Assembly (NCBI RefSeq): GCF_026625985.1
Contig: NZ_CP113116.1
Span: 2,418,001-2,482,000 of the forward strand
Direction of reading: 5' to 3'
Source: Mycobacterium sp. Aquia_213
GTDB lineage: Bacteria > Actinomycetota > Actinomycetes > Mycobacteriales > Mycobacteriaceae
DNA length: 64,000 nucleotides
The stretch's first letter is position 1. Every line of letters begins with the position of its first letter. Below, one piece after another: positions 41,385-48,968 of this stretch. The notes beneath the pieces were generated by a model. The model made no database searches. It saw only the letters and a program-made list of their open reading frames with translations, and was not told where the DNA came from. The position numbers and the translations under genes are program-made.

Positions 41385-42305
41385 CTACCGGCTTGAGTCT
41401 GGATCATCGTCATCGCGCTTTTGGTCGGGCAAGATAATGCGTCGACTCGTAACTGGTTTTCCTTCAACACGTTTGACGACCTCGGGAGTCGGCGGCGGAG
41501 TTGTGATGCGACCTTGGACGGGAGCACCGTTCTTAACCGAAGGCGCGACAATGCGTTTGGTGTCGGGCTTCTCGTCTTTCCCGCCGCCACCCGCTCCGTG
41601 CATGGCGCCCGGCGGCATCATCGGCATCGCGCCCATCCCACCCCTTGGGGCGGAAGTCGGTGCCGACGCACTGGGCGGCGGGACCGAGCCGGTACGCGAT
41701 GACGCAGGCTCGGTGCCGGCGGACGGAGCGGGAAGCGGATTGAGACTCCCCGTCGGCGTGGTGGCGCCAAGCCCGCCGCCGCCCAAACCGCCACCGCCTG
41801 CACCGGCGCCGCTCGTGGAACCCGTCAATTCACCGGGAATTGCCGCGCCGGCTGCAGCCGCTTCTCCGCTGTGCTGCATCGCGCCCATGCCGGCTTGCAT
41901 CATCTGCTGCCCGATCTGTGCAGCCTGCTGCGGAAGTTGGCTCAACGGCTGCAGCAAACCTTGCATGGCACCTGAGATACCGCCCGCGACGCCAGAGATC
42001 ATCTGCGGAATCTGCTGCGCCATCTCGGCGGGGCTGCCGACCTTCGCGGCCGACTCTGCTTCATTTGCAGGGAACTTGGCCATGGCGTCACCGATTTTCG
42101 CGTCGCGTTCGGCATATCCGGTTTGAGCGTCGCCCATGTCGCGGGGATCGCCGCCATTAGCTGCAAGACCTAGCGCTCTCAGCAGCTGGCTCAAGGGGAC
42201 CTGACCCGTGGCCAGTTGATCGGGCGTGATCCCCGGTGGCAGCGGACCGCCACTCAACTTGGCCAGGTGCTCGAGAATTATGCGAATTTCATCGTCACCA
42301 CTCAT
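41385..42305 (-). CDS. ESX-associated hypothetical protein (Rv3900c/Rv2083-like)
   Basis: A 306-residue protein. Residues 1-150 are helical with conserved-looking PPGITPDQLATGQVPLSQLL and a Gln/Met-rich amphipathic region (QQAAQIGQQMMQAGMGAM). Residues 150-240 are Gly/Ala/Pro low complexity. The tail is charged and ends in DDDDPDSSR. The ATG at 42305 has GGGAGG 6-7 bases upstream, so an in-frame extension to 42383 was rejected. It opens the minus-strand cluster opposite the toxin gene. No enzyme motif is seen. A structural or chaperone role in ESX export is possible. Confidence 0.72.
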   Translation of the reverse strand: MSGDDEIRIILEHLAKLSGGPLPPGITPDQLATGQVPLSQLLRALGLAANGGDPRDMGDAQTGYAERDAKIGDAMAKFPANEAESAAKVGSPAEMAQQIPQMISGVAGGISGAMQGLLQPLSQLPQQAAQIGQQMMQAGMGAMQHSGEAAAAGAAIPGELTGSTSGAGAGGGGLGGGGLGATTPTGSLNPLPAPSAGTEPASSRTGSVPPPSASAPTSAPRGGMGAMPMMPPGAMHGAGGGGKDEKPDTKRIVAPSVKNGAPVQGRITTPPPTPEVVKRVEGKPVTSRRIILPDQKRDDDDPDSSR

Positions 42306-42723
42306 CGCATCCTCCCGAGCGCCGTCCAGTGGAACTAGGCGCTGCCTTGGTTGGATTGGGGCGCAACGGTGCCCGCGCAGCACGGCTGGACCGCTTCAGT
42401 AGCGAACCCGTGCCGGTCAACATGTTCAACCATCCCCAGTTTCAAACTTTCCCATGTCGTCACGATCGCGAAACCGAATCCGTTGCCCGAATGCCGCAGA
42501 TCCGTCAACTTAACGTGCCCCCATGCCCTGATGGCGAGGCTAATCATGGCATCGTTGCCGGTCAATTCACTGTTACAAGCAACTGCCCGAAACTGGTAGG
42601 TAGTACCCACACGCATGGGGGTGTTGACGAACGAGTTGTGGCCAACGCCCGGCCACGGCTAGCGTCGTCCCGCAATCCTTGGGTGAAGTGCGGCGCCCGA
42701 ACGCACGGGCGACAATCCCGCGC
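42306..42723. other. Divergent intergenic region upstream of the CpnT-like gene
   Basis: These 418 bases separate the four-gene cluster from the toxin gene. The GC content is lower than in housekeeping neighbours. Short frames exist on both strands (for example minus 42335-42616), but none has a good ribosome site or a recognised family. In the M. tuberculosis cpnT locus this position is taken by esxE/esxF. No WXG100 gene was found here. Both promoters must lie in this region; a GACAAT box is seen just before the toxin ATG. Confidence 0.5.
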
Positions 42724-45270
42724 ATGCCCATCCTCGCGGTAGACCCGGATGCGCTGTTCGCTGCGGGCAGCGCTGCCGTCGCTACCGGCGATGGTTTGGC
42801 AGCCGCAATGGCGGTATTGACGGCTGGTTTCGGAGCCAACACGGGTCTGGATGTCGCCGGTGAGGTATTCGGGCTGTCGTATCAAGGGACAGCGGAGTCG
42901 TTGTTAAATGCCGCCGCGGCAGCAATCAATGCGTGCCGGCGCAACGGAGTGATGATCCAAGTCGACGCGTCAAACTGGTCGAAGGCGGAAGCCGCCTCGC
43001 GGCTGGGTGGTGGTGCCAGTGTGTTGCAGGCGCCAGCGGAACCGGCGAAGGTCGGCGCGCCAGGGCCGCCGGGAACATTGGGGCCAGGAGAGCCCCCTCC
43101 GCTGCTTTGGGCGGTGGTGCAGTCCTTCGTCGACGATGTGTGGCCCGACGGCGATGTGGCGGCGATTCATGCCGCGGCCGGGTGTTGGCGCGCGTTCAGC
43201 TCGGCGGTCAGCGGAATGCAAGGAGCGCTCAATGGATCGAGGACGCTGGTCGGTACGCAGCAGATCCCCGAGGGCGAAAAAATTGATCACGTTTTGTCGC
43301 AAATCGGCGTCGCGATGGACAAGTTGGGGGCGGGGTGCGTGGCGATGGCCTTCACCCTCGACGATTTCGCCAACCAAGTCGCCAAAGCCCAAAACGATAT
43401 CCGAAATCTGTTGCACCGCTTGGAGTCGCTGACTGACATCTGGCATGACGTGGTCTCGGTACTCGATGGCGACGCGTTCGAAGAAATCAAAAAGATCGCG
43501 CGGGACGTCAACGCCGTATTGCATGACTTGGGCCGGGAAGCAAGGGCTTTCGAGCAGGGGATCAAGCTGCTGATGCAGATGGCCGACGGCCTTGTCGTCG
43601 ACATGGAAAAGCACATGCGCGGCCAGTTCACCCACTTTCTAGGTGACGCGGTAGGAAACCAGGTCGCCACTGTTTTCGACACTTTCGTGAACGCAAATGA
43701 GGGAGTTGTCAAAGGAGCCGCCCAAGCGGCCCTAGGCCTGGGCGATTTAGCAGCGCCGTGGTTGCTCCTCGATCCCAAGGGAGCGGAGACCACGTGGAAG
43801 GACATGGTGCAGAGCCAGTTCAAAGCAGGCACGCTCAACCTCATTCTGCATCCACAGGAAGGCGGGGCGGCTAACTTCCAGATGTGGAAATCCCTTCTGC
43901 ACCTGGATGATTGGAGTACCGCTCGCCCGGGGTTGGGATTCGGGGAGAACCTCTTCGATGGCGCCACGCTTTTTCTTCCTGGAGTCGGAGAGGCCGGTGC
44001 GGGGGCGAAAGCAGGATCTGCGGCTGCGCGTGGCGCCGAAGATGCCGCAGAAGGCGCAGGCGCGGCGGGGCGGGTCGGCGAGGTCGGGGAGTTTGCGTCG
44101 ACGACCGGTGCGCTAGGCGACATTGGCAAGGCCAGCACCAACCTGACGAGAGACCTCGACAACCTCAAACTCGATCTGCCCAAGACAGATCTTCCGGCCG
44201 GCGGCCGTCCGGTCAGCGCGCCACCGGTCGAGGCTCCACAGGCGCCGCCACCGCGGCCCGTGGAACCCGCGCCGCCGGGCACGCCAGCACCTCATTCGCC
44301 AACGGCGCCGGGCGGATCGGCCCCGGGTCGCCCAGAGTCGCCAGTCGGTCCGCACGAACCAGCGTCAGCACTTGCGGGCGGCCCACGAGAGCCCGCATCG
44401 GTGTCGGCCGCACCCACCGAGCACTTACCGCCACGCAATCCGCAGCTCGAAGAACCCAATCCGTCTCGCGTCCCGCTGGCGGCCGATGGTGCTCCGCTTG
44501 AAACATCGCCAGCCGCCGCGCCATCAGCGCAGCAGACACCGGCGCTCCCATCTGCGGCACCCAACGGATCGCCGTCACATTTGACGCCTTCCAGTGCGCC
44601 ATCCGCCGAGCTACCTGCGCCAGGTCGCGGCGGATGGCGCGGGCTCGGCGAGGACGGCTCCTCAGGCGGCCCGCACGTTGCGCCACCAGGCGAAGGAACC
44701 CCTCACGGACGTGGCGACGGCCGCAGCGACGCACCAGCATCCCCGCACGACGGAGAGCGGAACGACGGGAAATCGGACGATGGGCGGCTACACGACGGCG
44801 AGTCAAACGATGAGGTCGAAGGCGAGGCGCATCAAAGCGAAGGGGATCCGTACGCGCTTCCGCCTCCTGAGCTTGTCTCTCCGCCCCCAAACGGCGCCTT
44901 TTTCTGGTCCGGACGAACCTCTGAGGGACTCGGTATTGGGCCTGTATCTGCAGGGGGTAACGGCGCCGCGGATCTGTACGCGGGCTCGCATGAGGGGACC
45001 ACCTTGGAAGGGCTATTGGAGCGAAATGGTGTAGTGCCGCCCAGGTGGAGCTTTGACGACCCGGCTGCACAAGATTGGTGGTCGCGAGTTTCTGGAATGT
45101 TCGCCGAGAACGTCGTAGGCCAGGTTCACGCCGTTATCGGATCGAATCTTCGTACCGGTAGCGTCTGGGAAACAGTCGAACTACCAAGGCTTATGGATAA
45201 CCCGAATGTGACTAGAATTGTGATCATTGACCCTGAGAACGGTTCTGTGACGATTATCTTCGAGCGCTGA
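42724..45270 (+). CDS. CpnT-like channel/toxin protein with ADP-ribosyl cyclase (CD38)-like C-terminal domain
   Basis: An 848-residue polymorphic toxin. Residues 1-430 match the CpnT N-terminal region: AVDPDALFAAG start, WPDGD, a long helical part, and the ETTWKDM...LDDWSTARPGLG and FDGATLFLPG segments. Residues 480-720 are a Pro/Ser/Gly/His-rich linker. Residues 722-848 match the catalytic core of CD38/ADP-ribosyl cyclase: FFWSGR (Trp728), TTLEGLL (Glu762), WWSRVSGMFAENVVGQVHAV (Trp786) and SVWETVELPRL, with Glu819 aligned to catalytic Glu226 of CD38. It probably cleaves NAD+ after ESX-dependent export. The TNT domain of M. tuberculosis CpnT is absent. The ATG at 42724 is chosen by alignment with CpnT. 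Base use shifts to lower GC in the last third. Confidence 0.82.
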   Translation: MPILAVDPDALFAAGSAAVATGDGLAAAMAVLTAGFGANTGLDVAGEVFGLSYQGTAESLLNAAAAAINACRRNGVMIQVDASNWSKAEAASRLGGGASVLQAPAEPAKVGAPGPPGTLGPGEPPPLLWAVVQSFVDDVWPDGDVAAIHAAAGCWRAFSSAVSGMQGALNGSRTLVGTQQIPEGEKIDHVLSQIGVAMDKLGAGCVAMAFTLDDFANQVAKAQNDIRNLLHRLESLTDIWHDVVSVLDGDAFEEIKKIARDVNAVLHDLGREARAFEQGIKLLMQMADGLVVDMEKHMRGQFTHFLGDAVGNQVATVFDTFVNANEGVVKGAAQAALGLGDLAAPWLLLDPKGAETTWKDMVQSQFKAGTLNLILHPQEGGAANFQMWKSLLHLDDWSTARPGLGFGENLFDGATLFLPGVGEAGAGAKAGSAAARGAEDAAEGAGAAGRVGEVGEFASTTGALGDIGKASTNLTRDLDNLKLDLPKTDLPAGGRPVSAPPVEAPQAPPPRPVEPAPPGTPAPHSPTAPGGSAPGRPESPVGPHEPASALAGGPREPASVSAAPTEHLPPRNPQLEEPNPSRVPLAADGAPLETSPAAAPSAQQTPALPSAAPNGSPSHLTPSSAPSAELPAPGRGGWRGLGEDGSSGGPHVAPPGEGTPHGRGDGRSDAPASPHDGERNDGKSDDGRLHDGESNDEVEGEAHQSEGDPYALPPPELVSPPPNGAFFWSGRTSEGLGIGPVSAGGNGAADLYAGSHEGTTLEGLLERNGVVPPRWSFDDPAAQDWWSRVSGMFAENVVGQVHAVIGSNLRTGSVWETVELPRLMDNPNVTRIVIIDPENGSVTIIFER

Positions 45271-45281
45271 GGAGCTGAACC

Positions 45282-45575
45282 TTGAACCCAGACACCCTTA
45301 ACTCCGCGATCGTCGTCGCTGTGAAAGACACCGCTGTTCCAGGGGTAGACAAAACTAAGCTGCTCCGAGTGTTTGGATCAGCCGAGGCAGAAATACTGGG
45401 TGTGCAGATTTCCGATCTCATTCGCGAGGCTGTCAGTATGCCCATCGAATGGGGCAACATGACGTTGGAAGAAGGGGTTAACGATATCTTAAGGCGATTT
45501 CACGAGCGGCATCCGGCGCTATCGGCGGAAGCGCTTCACGAGATAGGGCGATGCGTTGGGTGGAATCTTCGGTAA
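45282..45575 (+). CDS. Probable immunity protein for the adjacent NADase toxin
   Basis: A 97-residue small protein with no recognised family. It begins 11 bases after the toxin stop, at a TTG preceded by GAGGAG at 7 bases, so translation is probably coupled. Predicted mostly helical with the segments TKLLRVFGSAEAEILGVQISD and EEGVNDILRRFHERH. The place matches the antitoxin (IFT, Rv3902c) after cpnT, but the sequence and size differ from IFT, as expected if each toxin domain has its own inhibitor. The lower GC than the neighbourhood suggests the toxin tip and this gene were acquired together. Confidence 0.68.
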   Translation: MNPDTLNSAIVVAVKDTAVPGVDKTKLLRVFGSAEAEILGVQISDLIREAVSMPIEWGNMTLEEGVNDILRRFHERHPALSAEALHEIGRCVGWNLR

Positions 45576-45638
45576 TCACGACATGATCGAATATTAGATC
45601 TGGAGCGATCGGTCGGCGTACGAAGAGGGGAGCATCAC

Positions 45639-45860
45639 GTGAGTAAGAAAATTGGTGGGAAGACTTTTACCACACCCGAAGAACTGGGCCGCAAGCCGCC
45701 GACAGAGGATGAGTTAGCGCGCGCCCGCGAGATCTTCGCTGAATTCCGGCGACAAAGAGATGCCGTCCCGCCAGAAGATCGAGTGACCGAGTTGTCACCC
45801 AAGTTCTGGGACGAGACTTCAGGCACAGAGTTTGAGCGCCGCGACCCCGAATCGCCTTAG
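45639..45860 (+). CDS. Small hypothetical protein downstream of the toxin-immunity pair
   Basis: A 73-residue charged protein (starts VSKKIGGKTFTTPEELG, ends FERRDPESP). The GTG at 45639 has GAGGGGAG about 6 bases upstream. It lies 63 bases after the immunity candidate on the same strand and just before the convergent flavin-dependent reductase gene (adjacent stops). No family is recognised. It may be a second immunity or regulatory factor, or an orphan left by toxin-module exchange. Confidence 0.6.
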   Translation: MSKKIGGKTFTTPEELGRKPPTEDELARAREIFAEFRRQRDAVPPEDRVTELSPKFWDETSGTEFERRDPESP

Positions 45861-46271
45861 CTATTCGCCGCGGTCGAGCAGATCTGACGACCCGAGCACC
45901 CGCTCCACCTGAACTTCGATGACCACGCGCCGGGGATTGGGCCGGGGAGTGCGGTAACGCTGCGCATACCGCAGCTCCGCATCGCGCACGGCATCGGCAT
46001 CGTTGTTGACCTTGGCGCGGCCCTCAAGCGAAAGCCAGCGCGCGCCGTCGACCTGGCTGAGCACGGCCATCCCCGCCCGATCGGCGTTGACGGCCTTCTG
46101 CGAGCCCCCAGTCGTGATCACCCGCGCGATGTGAGTCACGGGGTCGAAGGTGAAACCGACGGCCACCACATGCGGCGAGCTGTCCGCGCGGAGCGTGGTC
46201 AGCATCGCCAGATGACGTTCGGACAGAAAGGCCAAAGCGTCGTTGGTGAGCCGTGTCGTGGTGTTCGCCAT
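45861..46271 (-). CDS. F420-dependent biliverdin reductase-like protein (Rv2074 family)
   Basis: A 136-residue split-barrel (PPOX-fold) flavin/deazaflavin protein nearly identical in layout to M. tuberculosis Rv2074, which reduces biliverdin-IX-alpha with F420H2. Conserved segments: FLSERHLAMLTTLRAD, VVAVGFTFDPVTHIARVIT, GSQKAVNADRAGMAVLSQVDG and RYRTPRPNPRRVVIEV. The ATG at 46271 is chosen; a GTG one codon upstream is possible. A TAGCGT box (46280-46285) lies 8 bases before it. It diverges from the SDR gene across a 35-base gap. Confidence 0.92.
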   Translation of the reverse strand: MANTTTRLTNDALAFLSERHLAMLTTLRADSSPHVVAVGFTFDPVTHIARVITTGGSQKAVNADRAGMAVLSQVDGARWLSLEGRAKVNNDADAVRDAELRYAQRYRTPRPNPRRVVIEVQVERVLGSSDLLDRGE

Positions 46272-46293
46272 CACCGCTCACGCTAGCGCAGGT

Positions 46294-46299
46294 CATAAT
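46294..46299 (+). promoter_or_regulatory. Leaderless promoter -10 box of the SDR-cobLMK operon
   Basis: CATAAT matches TATAAT at five of six positions and ends 7 bases before the GTG at 46307. No ribosome site is present, so a leaderless transcript is likely. It would drive the SDR gene and the coupled cobL, cobM and cobK genes. Confidence 0.48.
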
Positions 46300-46306
46300 C
46301 GCAGCC

Positions 46307-47056
46307 GTGGACGACACGGGCGCAGGTCCAGTTCTAATTCTGGGCGGCCGCAGCGAGATCGGCATTGAGCTCGCGCGACGGCTGGCTCAAGGGTCGACGG
46401 TGGTGCTGGCCGCACGCCGAGCCGATCAGCTCGACGAGCAGGTCGCCGCGGTCAAAGCAGCCGGCGCGACAGCAGTGCACACCAGGGAGTTCGACGCCGA
46501 CGACCTGGCCTCGCATGGCCCGTTGATCGCAGAAGTCATCGCCGAGCACGGACCCATCGGCACCGCGGTGCTGGCCTTCGGAATCCTCGGCGATCAGGCT
46601 CGCGCCGAGGCCGACGCCGCCCATGCCGTCGCCGTTGTGCACACCGACTACGTCGCTCAGGTCAACATGCTGACCCTGATCGCGAAAGCCATGCGCGCGG
46701 CCGACCGTGGATCCCTGGTGGTGTTCTCGTCGATCGCCGGCGCACGCGTGCGTCGGGCCAACTACGTCTACGGCTCGGCGAAGGCCGGCCTGGACGGCTT
46801 CGCCAGCGGCCTGGCCGACGCGCTGCACGGCACCGGGGTGCACTTGCTCATCTCGCGGCCCGGATTCGTGATCGGGCGTATGACAGAGGGCATGACGCCG
46901 GCGCCGCTGTCCAGCACTCCCGAGCAGGTCGCCGCCGCGACCGCGCGGGCGTTGGCCAAAGGTCGGCGCACGGTGTGGATCCCATGGGCGTTGGGGCCCG
47001 CGGCGGCCGTGATGCGGATGCTGCCGCAATTCATCTGGCGCAGGATGCCGCGATGA
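46307..47056 (+). CDS. Short-chain dehydrogenase/reductase (Rv2073c-like)
   Basis: A 249-residue SDR. It has the cofactor motif GGRSEIG (residues 11-17), a DFD-type acidic loop (EFDADDL) and the active site Ser (VVFSSIAG) with Tyr-x3-Lys (YVYGSAKAG). The C-terminal FVIGRMTEGM segment is conserved. The family is related to DprE2-like reductases, but the substrate is unknown. The GTG start gives VDDTGAGPVLILGG. Its TGA overlaps the cobL ATG (ATGA), so it is part of the cobalamin operon, as in M. tuberculosis. Confidence 0.92.
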   Translation: MDDTGAGPVLILGGRSEIGIELARRLAQGSTVVLAARRADQLDEQVAAVKAAGATAVHTREFDADDLASHGPLIAEVIAEHGPIGTAVLAFGILGDQARAEADAAHAVAVVHTDYVAQVNMLTLIAKAMRAADRGSLVVFSSIAGARVRRANYVYGSAKAGLDGFASGLADALHGTGVHLLISRPGFVIGRMTEGMTPAPLSSTPEQVAAATARALAKGRRTVWIPWALGPAAAVMRMLPQFIWRRMPR

Positions 47057-48216
47057 TCGTCGTGGTCGGCATCGGCGCCGACGGCATGCCAGGACTATCG
47101 AACGCGGCCCGCATCCAATTGCAAACGGCCACGGTCATTTACGGTGCCGAAAGGCAACTCGGATTGCTCGACGACACGGTGACCGCCGAGCGCAGGGAGT
47201 GGCCGTCGCCGATGCTGCCCGCCCTGCAAACACTTCCCATCGACGACGACATTCACATCGTCGCCAGCGGCGATCCCCTCATGCACGGCATCGGCGGCAC
47301 CCTGATCCGCCTCTACGGCGCCGAAAAAGTGACAGTGCTCCCACACGTGTCGGCGGTGACGCTGGCCTGCGCCCGGATGGGGTGGAACGTCCAGGACACC
47401 GAGGTGATCAGCCTGGTCGCCGCACCGCCGAGCACCGCGGTGCGCCGCGGCGGCCAGGCGATCGTGCTGTCGCAAAGCGGCTCCACGCCCAATGTCGTGG
47501 CCGAGCTGCTCACCGTGCACGGCCGTGGCGATTCCGCGTTCAGCGTGCTCGAACAACTCGGCGGCCCAGCCGAATGCCGCCGCGACAGCACCGCACGCCA
47601 GTGGGCCGACACACCAACCGGCGTCGACGACCTCAACGTGATCGCCATTCGCTACCTGCCCGACGAGCGCATCGCACCCCTGCCCGACGATGCGTTCGCC
47701 CACGACGGCCAGATCACCAAACACGGCGTCCGGGCGGTCACCCTGGCGGCACTAGCGCCGCGGCCCGGCGAGCGGTTGTGGGACGTCGGCGCCGGCTCGG
47801 GCAGCATCGCCGTCGAATGGTGTCGCAGCTGGCGGGGCTGCAGCGCCGTGGCTTTCGAGCACGACGAGCAGCGTCGCATCAATATCGAATTCAATGCCGC
47901 GGCCTTCGGCGTCGCCGTCGACGTGCGCGGCGAAGCACCCGACCAGTTCGACGGCGCCCCAGCGCCTGACGCCATCTTCATCGGCGGCGGCCTGACCCGT
48001 CCCGATCTGCTCGACTCCTGCCTTGAACAGCTGCCAAAGGGAGGGCGCCTGGTCGCCAACGCCGTCACCATTGAATCCGAATCGCTTCTGATACAGGCAT
48101 ATTCACGCCTCGGCGGCGAATTGCGACGTTTTCAGCTTTACCAGGGCAGCCCGCTGGGAGCCTTCACCGGCTGGCGTCCGCAATACCCGGTCACCCAGTG
48201 GACGGTGACGAAGTGA
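47053..48216 (+). CDS. cobL: Precorrin-6Y C5,15-methyltransferase (decarboxylating)
   Basis: A 387-residue two-domain enzyme. The N-terminal half is a CbiE-type tetrapyrrole methylase (GIGADGMPGLSNAA, ASGDPLMHGIGGTLI), and the C-terminal half is a CbiT-type methyltransferase with the SAM motif VGAGSGSIAVEW (about residue 240). It methylates precorrin-6B at C5 and C15 and decarboxylates C12. The ATG overlaps the SDR stop. The TGA overlaps the cobM GTG, so the three cob genes are coupled. Confidence 0.95.
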   Translation: MIVVVGIGADGMPGLSNAARIQLQTATVIYGAERQLGLLDDTVTAERREWPSPMLPALQTLPIDDDIHIVASGDPLMHGIGGTLIRLYGAEKVTVLPHVSAVTLACARMGWNVQDTEVISLVAAPPSTAVRRGGQAIVLSQSGSTPNVVAELLTVHGRGDSAFSVLEQLGGPAECRRDSTARQWADTPTGVDDLNVIAIRYLPDERIAPLPDDAFAHDGQITKHGVRAVTLAALAPRPGERLWDVGAGSGSIAVEWCRSWRGCSAVAFEHDEQRRINIEFNAAAFGVAVDVRGEAPDQFDGAPAPDAIFIGGGLTRPDLLDSCLEQLPKGGRLVANAVTIESESLLIQAYSRLGGELRRFQLYQGSPLGAFTGWRPQYPVTQWTVTK

Positions 48217-48968
48217 CGGTGTACTTCATCGGCGCCGGCCCCGGCGCCGCCGACCTGATCACGGTCCGCGGCCAACGACTGCTGCAGCGATGCAAAACAT
48301 GCCTGTACGCGGGTTCGATCATGCCCGACGACCTGCTGGCCCTCTGCCCGCCCGGCGCGAAAGTCGTTGACACCGGCCCGTTGACGCTCGAGCAGATCGT
48401 CGCCGAACTCGCCGACGCCGACGCCGCCGGCCACGATGTCGCCCGGCTGCATTCCGGTGATCCGTCGTTGTATAGCGCGCTGGCCGAGCAATGCCGCCGA
48501 CTCGACGCGCTGCGCATCGGCTACGAAATCGTGCCTGGCGTACCGGCTTTCGCCGCGGCAGCGGCGGCCTTGAAGAGAGAGCTCACCGTCCCGGGAGTGG
48601 CGCAGACGGTCACCCTGACCCGGGTATCGACGCTGTCGACAGCGATGCCGGCGGGTGAAGACCTACAAACCCTTGCGCAATCCGGCGGCACCCTGGTGCT
48701 GCACCTCGCCGCCGCTCAGATCGACACCATCGTTGCGCAACTGCTCACCAGTGGGTGCCGGACCGAAACACCCGCAGCAGTAGTGGCTTTCGCCAGCTGG
48801 CCGCAGCAGACAGTGCTGCGCGGCACGCTCGAAACCATCGCCGGCCAAATGCGCGAGACCGGCATCACCAAGACCGCCGTCATCATCGTCGGCGATGTGC
48901 TGGCCGCCGAGGGCTTCACCGACAGCTACCTGTACTCGACCGCGCGCCGCGCCAAAGGCCAACACTGA
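48213..48968 (+). CDS. cobM: Precorrin-4 C11-methyltransferase
   Basis: A 251-residue tetrapyrrole methylase, the same length as the M. tuberculosis enzyme. The GTG at 48213 (VTVYFIGAGPGAADLITVRG) overlaps the cobL stop (GTGA). It has the SAM-binding GAGPGAADLIT loop, HSGDPSLYSALAEQ and the EIVPGVPAFAAAAAAL segment. It adds a methyl group to C11 of precorrin-4 to give precorrin-5. The stop shares a base with the cobK ATG (TGATG). Confidence 0.96.
   Translation: MTVYFIGAGPGAADLITVRGQRLLQRCKTCLYAGSIMPDDLLALCPPGAKVVDTGPLTLEQIVAELADADAAGHDVARLHSGDPSLYSALAEQCRRLDALRIGYEIVPGVPAFAAAAAALKRELTVPGVAQTVTLTRVSTLSTAMPAGEDLQTLAQSGGTLVLHLAAAQIDTIVAQLLTSGCRTETPAAVVAFASWPQQTVLRGTLETIAGQMRETGITKTAVIIVGDVLAAEGFTDSYLYSTARRAKGQH

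Noticed and set aside
42335..42616. Minus-strand frame of 93 codons between the divergent ESX-associated genes
   Set aside because: It has no ribosome site and no recognisable family, and competing frames exist on the other strand. It might be a gene remnant but cannot be supported.
42724..45270. TNT (NADase of M. tuberculosis CpnT) as the C-terminal toxin
   Set aside because: The tip lacks the TNT sequence features seen in CpnT and instead follows the ADP-ribosyl cyclase pattern of Trp, TLE, Trp and catalytic Glu.
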